A DNA stretch of 64,000 bases from positions 69,156 to 133,155 of the forward strand of contig JARGOX010000008.1 of NCBI GenBank assembly GCA_029233925.1. Direction: 5' to 3'. The notes below the pieces were generated by a model that did not search any database, was not told where the DNA came from, and saw only the letters and a list, made by a program, of their open reading frames with translations. A program made the translations under genes and the position numbers. Within the stretch, counting starts at the first letter, position 1, and each line of letters starts with the position of its first letter. Positions 26,278 through 34,701 of this stretch are shown here, one piece after another. The DNA comes from Rhizobiaceae bacterium. GTDB taxonomy: Bacteria; Pseudomonadota; Alphaproteobacteria; Rhizobiales; Rhizobiaceae.

Positions 26278-27261
26278 ATGGCTACAACGCTTGATGCAAA
26301 AACAGTTCAGACGGCAACATTGCCGATAATCGATGTATCCGGCCTGTCTTCACACCATGCCGGTGACCGGGCCGCTGTCGGAAAAACTCTGCGGGCAAGC
26401 TGCCTCGACAAGGGCTTCTTTTACTGTTCGGGGCACGGTGTCCCCCAGGGCCTGATGGATGCAGCCTTTGAAGAGGCGCGCGGGTTCTTTGATCAAACGC
26501 TTGAAGAGAAGATGCGGGTGGAGAAGTCAGTCTCCAAATGCAATCGCGGCTATGAGGTGCTGGGTGGCCAGACTCTGGAAGCAGGTGCACCACCGGATCG
26601 CAAGGAAGGCTATTATATCGGCCTGGAACTGGACGAGAGTGATCCACGGGTCGTTGCCGGTCGTTTCAATCGCGGACCGAATGTGTGGCCTGAGGGACGT
26701 GTCGGTTTTCGCCCCGCCATGAAGGCCTATTTTGCGGCGCTGCAGGACCTTGGTGAACGGTTGATGCAGGGAATGGCGCTGTCGCTGGATCTGCCGGAAG
26801 ATCATTTCAAACCCTTTTGCAAGGACCCGATGGCGACCCTGCGCCTGTTGCATTATCCGCCTCAGCGCCCGGACGCAAGCCAGGGTGAAAAGGGCGCCGG
26901 TGCCCATACTGATTTTGGCGGGCTGACCATTCTCATGCAGGACGATGTCGGCGGGCTTCAGGTCTATGACAATGAGAATCAAAGCTGGATCCATGCCAAT
27001 CCGGTTCCGGGTGCATTTGTTGTCAATCTCGGCGACATGATCGCCCGGTGGACCAACGACACCTACCGTTCAACGCTGCATCGTGTGGTCAATGCCTCCG
27101 GACGGGAACGCTATTCCATCCCGTTCTTCTATGTCGGCAATCCGGACTACGTCGTCAGTTGCATTGAGACCTGCGTCGAGCCGGGCGGGTCACCCAAATA
27201 CCCTCCGATCACGGTCGAGGAGCATCTGCAGTCCATGTACAAGAAAACCTATGTCGCATGA
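26278..27261 (+). CDS. 2-oxoglutarate-Fe(II) oxygenase, IPNS/GA20-oxidase-like
   Basis: A 327-residue oxygenase of the isopenicillin N synthase-like family. N-terminal DIOX_N region (LPIIDVSGLS, CLDKGFFYCSGHGVP); catalytic facial triad His210-x-Asp212 (AHTDFGG) and His268 (STLHRVV); 2-oxoglutarate-binding Arg278-x-Ser280 (ERYSIPFF). All key residues are present. It should hydroxylate, desaturate or demethylate a small molecule. GGGGAT lies just upstream of the ATG. It heads the operon and overlaps the next gene by ATGA. Confidence 0.9.
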   Translation: MATTLDAKTVQTATLPIIDVSGLSSHHAGDRAAVGKTLRASCLDKGFFYCSGHGVPQGLMDAAFEEARGFFDQTLEEKMRVEKSVSKCNRGYEVLGGQTLEAGAPPDRKEGYYIGLELDESDPRVVAGRFNRGPNVWPEGRVGFRPAMKAYFAALQDLGERLMQGMALSLDLPEDHFKPFCKDPMATLRLLHYPPQRPDASQGEKGAGAHTDFGGLTILMQDDVGGLQVYDNENQSWIHANPVPGAFVVNLGDMIARWTNDTYRSTLHRVVNASGRERYSIPFFYVGNPDYVVSCIETCVEPGGSPKYPPITVEEHLQSMYKKTYVA

Positions 27262-28115
27262 CCCCTCCTGCGGCGGCTGCTCCTTACCCGAAAATGTCTG
27301 AAGTTCCCGATACGGTGATCCTGATCCACGGTGCCTGGCAGGGAAGCTGGGCGTGGAACGCGCTTGTGCCCTATCTGAGCGCAACTGGTATTGTCTGTGT
27401 TGCAGTGGATCTTCCGGGCAATGGCCACGGGTCTGCGACCGATACCGAGATATCGCTTCAGACCTATCTGGACCATATCGGCAAGCTTCTGGCAAAATTG
27501 CCTGGAAAGGTTTCGCTGGTTGGCCACTCGGCTGGTGGCATTGTCGCCACCGCAGTCGCCGAAAATTTCCGTGAGAAAGTGTCACGCATTGCCTTCATTG
27601 CCGGGATGATGTTGCCGAGTGGAGTGGCCTTTGCGACGGTTCAGAAGAATGTCGCCGCAACGGCGGCCATCTCATACGGGATCACCAGCGAACTGCAATG
27701 GTCAGCTGACGGTCAGCAAAGCAGCGTTCCGCTTGCTGCGGCCAAAGCTATCCTGTTCAGCGATTGCCCGACGGAACTTGCAACAAGTGCCGCTGAACGT
27801 CTGACGCCCCAGCCCGAGGGTGGCCGGGCGATCAATGCCACCTTCACGCCGGAGCGGTTCGGCAGCCTGCCGAGGTTGTATGTCGAGGCGACAAAGGACC
27901 GTTCAATCGATCTGCTCCTGCAACGGCGCATGCAGGAACTGGTTCCGGGGGCATTGGTCGTATCCCTGCCAACCGGCCACACGCCGCAACTCAGTGCGCC
28001 TGATCTGCTTGCCAATTCCCTGATCCCCTTTCTGCTGGGGGAAACCGACTGCAACCTCTCGGATCGGTTTGCTCAGGGCAAATCCGAAAACACCCAATCA
28101 AAAACTGGAGTATGA
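27258..28115 (+). CDS. Alpha/beta hydrolase
   Basis: A 285-residue hydrolase resembling the plant methylesterase/hydroxynitrile lyase-like branch. The oxyanion region is VILIHGAWQGSWAWN near residue 20, the nucleophile elbow GHSAGG near 90, the acid Asp probably in ATKDRS and the His in TGHTPQL. No signal peptide. An ATG 12 codons later (27294) is an alternative start. It could cleave an ester or amide made or imported in the pathway. It overlaps its upstream neighbour by 4 bp. Confidence 0.88.
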   Translation: MTPPAAAAPYPKMSEVPDTVILIHGAWQGSWAWNALVPYLSATGIVCVAVDLPGNGHGSATDTEISLQTYLDHIGKLLAKLPGKVSLVGHSAGGIVATAVAENFREKVSRIAFIAGMMLPSGVAFATVQKNVAATAAISYGITSELQWSADGQQSSVPLAAAKAILFSDCPTELATSAAERLTPQPEGGRAINATFTPERFGSLPRLYVEATKDRSIDLLLQRRMQELVPGALVVSLPTGHTPQLSAPDLLANSLIPFLLGETDCNLSDRFAQGKSENTQSKTGV

Positions 28116-28117
28116 TG

Positions 28118-29104
28118 ATGAAACAAACCACCCTGAAAAAACTGATGATTTCTGCATTTGCCGTGGCCTTGAGCACAGGCGTCGGCCGTGCCGCTGATGC
28201 GGTCACCTTCATGATCGACTGGCTTCCGGCCGGCGACAAGGCAGCCGTCTATTATGGCGTGGAGAAAGGCATCTTTGCCGATGCCGGGCTTGACGTGACC
28301 GTTGCCATTGGGCGTGGATCTTCGGACGTTGTCACCAAACTTGCCACCGGCGCTGCCGACGTGGGAACAGGCGGTCTTTCTGCGCTGCTGCAGGCCGTGG
28401 CAGCAGAAGATGCGCCGGTCAAGGCCTTGATGCCGATCTACACCAAGCAACCGGATGCGATTTTCACGACCAGCGATTCGGGCATCGAAACACTCAAGGA
28501 TGTAGCTGGCAAAAAGCTGGCCACCGCCACATTCTCGTCTTCCAACGTATCGTGGCCGCTGGTGCTGGAAGCCAATGGCATTGATCCGGCAAGCGTTGAA
28601 GTCTTGAAAGTCGATCCCGGCGCGCTGGCGCCGATGCTGGCAACCGGTCAGGTCGATGGCACGATCAACTGGTTGACCGTTGCCCCGGCCTATATGGCGC
28701 CGCTCAAGGAAGTCGGCAAGACGTTCAAGGCGGTGCCCTGGTCTGAATATGGCTATGAAGGCTATGGGCTTTCGCTGTTCACATCCGACCGGATGATCTC
28801 TGAGCGTCCGGATGTGCTCAAGCGTCTGGTCGCCGCCTACCAGAAGGCAACGCTTGCCGCGATTGATGATCCGGCGGGTGCTGCTGCTGCCCTGAAAGCC
28901 ATGGTTCCCGAAGTCGACGAGCAGGTTGCAAAGGAGCAGTGGGAAGCCTCCATTCCATTGATGGTCAATGAAATCTCCGAGGCTGACGGCATGGGTGTCT
29001 TCAATCCGGAACTGCTGAAAGCATCGTGGGGCTGGGTCGCCAAGGCGCAGGGATACGAGATGGACAAGCTTGATCCGGTCACGGCCATTGCAGCAGGTTC
29101 CTGA
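28118..29104 (+). CDS. NMT1/THI5-like ABC transporter substrate-binding protein
   Basis: A 328-residue periplasmic protein with a signal peptide (LKKLMISAFAVALSTG, then GRAAD) and the NMT1 fold (FMIDWLPAGDKAAVYYGVEK, GRGSSDVVTKLATGAADVG). This family binds pyrimidine precursors of thiamine, riboflavin, taurine, sulfonates and nucleobase-like ligands. The third of three consecutive ATGs (28112, 28115, 28118) has the best spacing from GGAG. Together with the deaminase and Mo hydroxylase downstream, a nitrogen heterocycle ligand is likely. Confidence 0.9.
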   Translation: MKQTTLKKLMISAFAVALSTGVGRAADAVTFMIDWLPAGDKAAVYYGVEKGIFADAGLDVTVAIGRGSSDVVTKLATGAADVGTGGLSALLQAVAAEDAPVKALMPIYTKQPDAIFTTSDSGIETLKDVAGKKLATATFSSSNVSWPLVLEANGIDPASVEVLKVDPGALAPMLATGQVDGTINWLTVAPAYMAPLKEVGKTFKAVPWSEYGYEGYGLSLFTSDRMISERPDVLKRLVAAYQKATLAAIDDPAGAAAALKAMVPEVDEQVAKEQWEASIPLMVNEISEADGMGVFNPELLKASWGWVAKAQGYEMDKLDPVTAIAAGS

Positions 29105-29119
29105 TCAGAACGTCTTCAG

Positions 29120-29145
29120 CCGGGCGTCATCCGACGCCCGGTTTT
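29120..29145 (+). terminator. Hairpin with short T-run between binding-protein and ATPase genes
   Basis: CCGGGCGTC pairs perfectly with GACGCCCGG around an ATCC tetraloop and is followed by TTTT. It is a plausible partial terminator inside the operon that lowers expression of the downstream genes relative to the binding protein. Confidence 0.75.
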
Positions 29146-29164
29146 GCCCATGGGAAGGAAAAAC

Positions 29165-29947
29165 ATGAACATGCCCCCGGCCATTTCCTTCGATGCAGTG
29201 GAACAGGTTTTCACAGGCAATGACGGTGCGCCGATTCATGCCCTGTCCGACCTCTCTTTCTCGGTTGCCCGCCATGAATTCGTGTCGGTGCTCGGTCCAT
29301 CAGGTTGCGGCAAATCAACCCTTCTGCGACTCGTGGCAGGCCTGATTGCACCGACCGGCGGTTCGGTGTCGATCTTCGGATATCCGGTCCAGGAGCCCCG
29401 GGACGAGATCGGTATTGTCTTTCAAAAGCCGACGCTTCTGCCCTGGTATACCGTCATCAACAATGTGACCTTTCCGATGCGCCACAAATACGGTCGGGTT
29501 CAGGCCAAGGACACGGCCCGTGCTCTCCAATTGCTGGATCTGGTGGGACTGGCCGATTTTGCCGACAAGCGGATTGATGAGCTTTCCGGCGGCATGCAGC
29601 AACGGGTCGGCATTGCCCGGGCCCTGCTTCTTGATCCTGATATCCTCTTGATGGATGAGCCCTTCTCGGCGCTTGACGCCCTGACGCGTGACGAGATGAG
29701 TTTCGAACTGCTGCGCATCTGGCGCGACCGGCCGAAAACAGTGCTTTTCATCACCCATTCCATTCCCGAAGCGCTGCTTCTTTCCGACCGGATTCTGGTC
29801 ATGAGCGAGCGGCCGGGCTCTATTCGCGAGGAAATAAAGGTTCCGTTTGAACGCCCGCGGACACTGGAGACCTTGGGCGATCCGGAATTCACCCGCCTGG
29901 CGAATCACATTCGCAGCACGCTCTTCTCCAAGCCCGTTGCGGCATAG
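29165..29947 (+). CDS. Nitrate/taurine-type ABC transporter ATP-binding protein
   Basis: A 260-residue ATPase of the SsuB/TauB type. Walker A GPSGCGKSTLLRLV near residue 42, signature LSGGMQQRVGIARAL, Walker B ILLMDEPFSALD, and the H-loop FITHSIPEAL. The ATG is preceded by GGGAAGG. It pairs with the permease encoded 7 bp downstream and the NMT1-type binding protein upstream. Confidence 0.92.
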   Translation: MNMPPAISFDAVEQVFTGNDGAPIHALSDLSFSVARHEFVSVLGPSGCGKSTLLRLVAGLIAPTGGSVSIFGYPVQEPRDEIGIVFQKPTLLPWYTVINNVTFPMRHKYGRVQAKDTARALQLLDLVGLADFADKRIDELSGGMQQRVGIARALLLDPDILLMDEPFSALDALTRDEMSFELLRIWRDRPKTVLFITHSIPEALLLSDRILVMSERPGSIREEIKVPFERPRTLETLGDPEFTRLANHIRSTLFSKPVAA

Positions 29948-29954
29948 GCGGATC

Positions 29955-30767
29955 ATGACCAATCTCAATGAAAAGAAAACCGCGATCAGTCAGCGCCAGC
30001 AGGTGCTGCGTCTGCTCGACCGCTTTACCCCGGCGCTGGCATTCGTGGCACTGATTGGTCTTTGGGAAATCTCGACGCGGGTCTTTTCCATTCCCTCCTT
30101 CCTGCTTCCTGCACCCAGCCGGATCCTTGCCGATGGTTTTGCTGTCGCAGCGTCGACCTGGGCAGGGCATATATGGGCAACCATGCGCGTGGCCTTGATC
30201 GGTTATCTGCTGGCAATCGCCATTGGCATTCCCATGGCGGTCGGACTGGCCAAATCCCGGTTCCTGGCACGAACCCTCTATCCCGCGCTTATCATCATTC
30301 AATCGACGCCGATTGTCGCAGTGGCGCCGATCATCGTGGTGACCCTTGGTGCGGGCGATCTGCCGCGTATTGTGATCACCTTCCTGATCACCTTTTTCCC
30401 GATTGTCGTTTCGACAACCACCGGTCTGCTGGCAACGCCCGAAGAACTGATTGAACTGTCGCGGTCGCTGCGCGCGGGAACGCGACGCGAGGTCATGCAG
30501 GTGCGCCTTCCCTATGCGCTGCCCTATATTTTTTCGGCGCTGAAAATTTCGACAACCCTTGCCGTGATCGGTGCGGTGGTGGCCGAATTCGTCGCTGCCG
30601 ACAAAGGGTTGGGATTCTTCATTTCGTTTTCGACCTCATTTTTCAAAATTCCGCAGGCTTTTGCCGGGCTCGTTTTCCTGGTGATCTTGAGCATGCTGCT
30701 GTTTCGCACGGTCGGTTTCCTGCAAAAGCGCTTTGCGCCCTGGTCCCTTCCAAAGAATGAAAGGTAA
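29955..30767 (+). CDS. Nitrate/taurine-type ABC transporter permease
   Basis: A 270-residue BPD_transp_1 permease with about six hydrophobic segments. The EAA-like loop ELSRSLRAGTRREVMQVRLP lies near residue 166 and the C-terminal part (KISTTLAVIGAVVAEFVAAD) matches SsuC/ThiX-like permeases. The ATG at 29955 starts just after the ATPase stop. Forms one importer with the two preceding genes. Confidence 0.92.
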   Translation: MTNLNEKKTAISQRQQVLRLLDRFTPALAFVALIGLWEISTRVFSIPSFLLPAPSRILADGFAVAASTWAGHIWATMRVALIGYLLAIAIGIPMAVGLAKSRFLARTLYPALIIIQSTPIVAVAPIIVVTLGAGDLPRIVITFLITFFPIVVSTTTGLLATPEELIELSRSLRAGTRREVMQVRLPYALPYIFSALKISTTLAVIGAVVAEFVAADKGLGFFISFSTSFFKIPQAFAGLVFLVILSMLLFRTVGFLQKRFAPWSLPKNER

Positions 30768-30771
30768 TGCA

Positions 30772-31263
30772 ATGAACCACTCCCAGACCCAAGACGAAAA
30801 ATACCTTCGCATGGCATTCGCCGTGGCGGCGGCTGCCCGTGACAAGGGACAGCACCCGTTCGGCTGCATCATGGTTGGCCCCGAAGGTGACGTCCTTTTG
30901 GAACAGGGCAATGCCTTTGCCACGGACGGCCATGACATGACCGCCCATGCCGAACGCATTCTGGCCTCGCGTGCCAGCAGGGGCTGGGATGTGGAGTTTT
31001 TGTCCAAATGCACGATGTATACCTCCGCTGAGCCCTGCGCCATGTGTGCCGGGGCGGTTTACTGGGCCGGTATAGGTCGGGTCGTTTTTGGCCAGAGCGA
31101 ACACGATCTCAAGATCCAGACCGGCAATCATGACGAAAATCCGACGCTTGATCTGCCCTGCCGCACAGTCTTTGCGGCCGGCCAGCGCGATATAGAGGTG
31201 GTCGGCCCCTTGCTCGCGGACGAAGCCGCTGCGCTGCAGGAAGGTTTCTGGGCAGAAAAATGA
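30772..31263 (+). CDS. Nucleoside/nucleobase deaminase (CDA-fold, guanine deaminase-like)
   Basis: A 163-residue zinc deaminase. The metal and catalytic residues are visible: His59-Ala-Glu61 (TAHAERI) and Pro88-Cys89-x2-Cys92 (EPCAMCAGAVYW). PFGCIMVGPEG near residue 29 is typical of the guanine/cytosine deaminase branch. It should remove an amino group from a purine, pyrimidine or related ring before hydroxylation by the Mo enzyme encoded next. The gene overlaps its downstream neighbour by ATGA. Confidence 0.88.
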   Translation: MNHSQTQDEKYLRMAFAVAAAARDKGQHPFGCIMVGPEGDVLLEQGNAFATDGHDMTAHAERILASRASRGWDVEFLSKCTMYTSAEPCAMCAGAVYWAGIGRVVFGQSEHDLKIQTGNHDENPTLDLPCRTVFAAGQRDIEVVGPLLADEAAALQEGFWAEK

Positions 31264-32024
31264 ACGTCGACACAGCCTATGTTCGGCCGGCTGATATGGA
31301 AGACGCCATCAGCATCAAGGCCTCTTTGAGGGCAGCCGGCATGTACGGTTGCGGATTGACGGCAGCGCAGCTTGGCTGGGGCGTCAAAGGCCCGGAACAA
31401 ACGATCATCGACATATCAGGGCTTGATTTCGGACCGGATGTTTGCCTTGCGGATAGTGGATCAATGGTCCTGGCCGCCAACGCTCCGCTCGAACGTTTGC
31501 GCCTCAATCCGCTCATTTCCGGGCAAATGCCGACGTTCGCTGATTTCCTCGGATATGTCGGTTCCACAGCAATGCGCAATCAGGCAAGCCTTGGCGGCAA
31601 CCTGCTTTGGGGCGCCGGCGATCTGGAAGTGCTGTTTGCCGTTGTGGATGCAAAACTTCGTTTCGCTGGCAATGGCCGGGCCCAATCTCTGGGGCAGATC
31701 ACATCCGACCGGTCGGACGACCTGCTGGTTTCAATCATCGTTCCGGCGCTGCAGGAAAGCCGAATTTTTGTTGAGAAGCTTGGGCACAGGCAGGCCTTCA
31801 GTCCTGCCCGAGTCGTCGTGGCTGGCTGTGTCGGGCGGCAAAGCGTGAGGCTGGCGGTTCGTCTGGCGGGCAATCCGGTGGTGCTTGTCGAAACCTCATG
31901 GCCAATGAACGGACCTTTGGATGATGCGCTGTTCACCGGAGACACAGACATCCATCTGAAAACGGTCGCCCACAATTTGTTGCGCGGTCATCTGGCGCAA
32001 CTTGCTCAACAGGACATGGCATGA
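31260..32024 (+). CDS. Xanthine dehydrogenase-family FAD-binding subunit
   Basis: A 254-residue medium subunit of a molybdenum hydroxylase. The second FAD motif is clear (AMRNQASLGGNLLWG near residue 103) and the C-terminal CO_deh_flav_C region follows (EKLGHRQAFSPARVVVAG). The first FAD motif, usually AGGTDL-like, is degenerate here (MYGCGLTAAQLGWGV). The subunit is also shorter than the usual 280-290 residues. FAD should carry electrons from the iron-sulfur subunit to NAD or another acceptor. Confidence 0.85.
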   Translation: MNVDTAYVRPADMEDAISIKASLRAAGMYGCGLTAAQLGWGVKGPEQTIIDISGLDFGPDVCLADSGSMVLAANAPLERLRLNPLISGQMPTFADFLGYVGSTAMRNQASLGGNLLWGAGDLEVLFAVVDAKLRFAGNGRAQSLGQITSDRSDDLLVSIIVPALQESRIFVEKLGHRQAFSPARVVVAGCVGRQSVRLAVRLAGNPVVLVETSWPMNGPLDDALFTGDTDIHLKTVAHNLLRGHLAQLAQQDMA

Positions 32025-34237
32025 ACGCGGTGACGGGTCTGGAAGAAAAACTGCGTGGCACGTTTCGCTATTTGGCGGAAGGCCAACCGGAAGGCACGCT
32101 GCATGGCGCGTTGCTCACCAGCCCGCTGGCGCATGCCACCATTCGGCGGCTCGATGTCTCGGCTGCCCGGTCGCTGAACGGGGTGCATGCCGTTGTAACG
32201 GCTGCGGATGTTCCTTCCGACTTTTTGATGGGAACAGCCATTCTCGACCGTCCGCCACTGGCGCGTGCAAAAGTGCGCTTCCAGGGCGAGCCGATTGCTG
32301 CCGTTGCCGCCGAGACTAAGGCGATTGCCGATGCGGCCCTTGCCCTGATCGCATTTGAACTGGAACCTCTGCCGATTGTGAGCGCGCCACGGGATGCGCT
32401 GGACGAGGGCGCTGCGAAACTGCATGATTCAGGCAATCTTTGCTCCGACTTCATCTATTCAAGGGGCGATGCCAGAGCAGACTTTGAGGATTGCGCCCAT
32501 GTGATCGACCATACGCTCACCACGCCGCGTCAGGTCCCGGCTGCGATGGAACTGGAGGGTGGCATCTGCATCCCTTCGCCGACCGGCATCGAATTGCGTG
32601 CAGCCACCCACAGCCCGTTTTATACGCGCAGTCTGATCGCCAGCATGCTGGGGCTGCCGGACAAGGAAGTCCGCGTCATTGGCTCGCCAATCGGTGGCAG
32701 CTATGGCGGCAAGGAGGAGATCCATATCCAGCCCGTCCTCGCGCTGCTGGCCTGGACCGCCAGGCGACCGGTCAGGCTGGTTCTGGAACGGTCGCAAAGC
32801 ATGGCCTTTGCCACGACACGCCATCCTTTCGAGATTGCGCTCAAGATCGGCTGCGACAGAGCGGGCCGTCTGCTGGCACTCACAGCCGATGTGCTGGTTG
32901 ACAATGGCGCTTATGCAAGTTTTGGCCCGGAGGTTCTGGACACGGGGATGGAGTGCATCCAGAGTGCCTATGCCTTCAAATCCGTCAGCCTGAGGGGGCG
33001 TCTTGCCTATACCAACAATGGCGTCGGTGGTGCCTTTCGTGGTTTCGGCGCGCTGCAGACCCTGACGGCCATCGAACTTGCCGTCGATATTCTGGCGCGC
33101 AAGGCCAGCATTGATCCGCTGGCATTCAGGCGGATCAATCTGGCCGGTGCAAATGACCCGGGACCGCTCGGTCAGGCCATCATCCCCCAGCCGGAACTAT
33201 CAAAGGTCGCCGACGCCTTGTCGGCACTTCCAGTCTGGCGCGACGAGACGCCATCGCAGCGTTATCTCAGTGGCACCGGCTATGCGCTTGTGCGCAAGGG
33301 TGAAGGTTTTGCCGGAGGTGGCCCCAATGGCGCCAGCGGCGTGTTGGCTCTGACCCTTGATGGTCAGGTTACGTTTCAAAGTTCCCTTGTCGAAATGGGG
33401 CAGGGGCTTGAAAGCACCGTCAGAAATATCCTTCTTGCGTCCTTTGATCTCGGTGATGCTGACATCTGCTGTGCGACGGGATCCTCCGATGCCGGCGCCG
33501 ATAGCGGACCAACCTCCGCATCACGCGGCACGCAGATCGCACTGCGCCTGATCCGTGCTGGCAAGATGCCATTTCTGGAGAAACTCTACGTTGGGGCTGC
33601 CGAAATTCTACAAGTGCCAATGGATGCTCTGCGGCTTGGTCCGGGTGGTTTTTATCAACGAATGGCGCCCCAAAACAAACCCGATCTGTCCTTGAGTGAT
33701 CTTGCAGCCAGTGCTGGCGAAATCGTCACCCGGATCGACATACCGGGAATTGAAACCACGCAAGCGGGCGTCAAGGTGCACACGCTTTTTACCGCTTGTG
33801 CGGCGCGGGCAGGCGTGCGGATCGACCGCTGGACCGGACAGGTTGTCTGCACCGGCCTTGACCTGCTGCCCGCCTGCGGTCCGCCGATCAGCCCCCTGGC
33901 TTTTCATGGTCAGATGACCGGTGCCGGCGCACAGGCACTGGGATTCTGTCTCACCGAGCACCAGCCCTATGAGGAGGGTACGGTCATGGCGAGAAATTTC
34001 GACAGCTATTTCATCCCGACCATTGCCGATGTGCCGGATATCAATGTTCATCCGGTGACCTGGCTTGCGCCTGATGATCCGGTGGGTATCCGTGGCGCTG
34101 GTGAAATCGGGCTGAATGCCGCCGCACCGGCCATTGCCAATGCCGTCGCCAGCGCATTGGACGCCGCTCCAACACATTTGCCGGTACGACCCGAATGGGT
34201 TCTGGGCGTGCTTGCCAGGCAAGGACGCACCCCATGA
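32021..34237 (+). CDS. Xanthine dehydrogenase-family molybdenum-binding subunit
   Basis: A 738-residue catalytic large subunit. The N-terminal Ald_Xan_dh_C domain begins GTFRYLAEGQPEGTLHGALL; GGSYGGKEEIHIQPVLALLA, GAFRGFGALQ and MGQGLES are molybdopterin-binding motifs, and GIRGAGEIGLNAAAPAI near residue 691 holds the catalytic Glu of the GxGE type. All hallmark residues are present. It should insert water-derived oxygen into a heteroaromatic ring. Overlaps both neighbours by ATGA-type junctions, implying coupled translation. Confidence 0.92.
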   Translation: MNAVTGLEEKLRGTFRYLAEGQPEGTLHGALLTSPLAHATIRRLDVSAARSLNGVHAVVTAADVPSDFLMGTAILDRPPLARAKVRFQGEPIAAVAAETKAIADAALALIAFELEPLPIVSAPRDALDEGAAKLHDSGNLCSDFIYSRGDARADFEDCAHVIDHTLTTPRQVPAAMELEGGICIPSPTGIELRAATHSPFYTRSLIASMLGLPDKEVRVIGSPIGGSYGGKEEIHIQPVLALLAWTARRPVRLVLERSQSMAFATTRHPFEIALKIGCDRAGRLLALTADVLVDNGAYASFGPEVLDTGMECIQSAYAFKSVSLRGRLAYTNNGVGGAFRGFGALQTLTAIELAVDILARKASIDPLAFRRINLAGANDPGPLGQAIIPQPELSKVADALSALPVWRDETPSQRYLSGTGYALVRKGEGFAGGGPNGASGVLALTLDGQVTFQSSLVEMGQGLESTVRNILLASFDLGDADICCATGSSDAGADSGPTSASRGTQIALRLIRAGKMPFLEKLYVGAAEILQVPMDALRLGPGGFYQRMAPQNKPDLSLSDLAASAGEIVTRIDIPGIETTQAGVKVHTLFTACAARAGVRIDRWTGQVVCTGLDLLPACGPPISPLAFHGQMTGAGAQALGFCLTEHQPYEEGTVMARNFDSYFIPTIADVPDINVHPVTWLAPDDPVGIRGAGEIGLNAAAPAIANAVASALDAAPTHLPVRPEWVLGVLARQGRTP

Positions 34238-34689
34238 GAATTTCCTTTACGCTCAATGGTGAGCCGCAAAATCGGCAGGTCAATCCTTTTGACAAGGCGA
34301 CCAGCATCCTGGCGGAACAATGTGGCCAGGAAAGTGTCAAGACATCTTGCGCCATCGGGCGCTGCGGCGCCTGCACGATTCTGGTTGACGGCAAGTCGGC
34401 CAATGCCTGCCTGCTGATCGCCGCCAAGATGGATGGCACGGACGTGGTTACCGCCGAGGGATTGGGCGCACGCGCGGACGCCATTATTGATCGCCTTCGA
34501 CAGAACGGTGCCATCCAGTGCGGCTACTGCGCTCCGGGCCTACTGATCTCGCTGGTGGCTTTGCTGGAACGGGCACCGGACGGAGACAAGCTGGAGCGGC
34601 AGGAGTTGGAGACCGTTCTGGCCGGCAATCTGTGCCGATGCAGTGGCTATACAGCTCTGCGCAAGGCTATTTTGGCGCTCTCAAGTTGA
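34234..34689 (+). CDS. Xanthine dehydrogenase-family 2Fe-2S subunit
   Basis: A 151-residue small subunit. The plant-type cluster ligands are Cys39, Cys44, Cys47 and Cys59 (SCAIGRCGACTILVDGK); the second cluster uses Cys96, Cys99, Cys134 and Cys136 (QCGYC and NLCRC). Eight ligands are all present. The gene order FAD, Mo, FeS differs from the common FAD-FeS-Mo or FeS-Mo orders. It ends the operon and converges on the minus-strand cluster after 12 bp. Confidence 0.92.
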   Translation: MRISFTLNGEPQNRQVNPFDKATSILAEQCGQESVKTSCAIGRCGACTILVDGKSANACLLIAAKMDGTDVVTAEGLGARADAIIDRLRQNGAIQCGYCAPGLLISLVALLERAPDGDKLERQELETVLAGNLCRCSGYTALRKAILALSS

Positions 34690-34701
34690 ACCGCCTGATT
34701 G

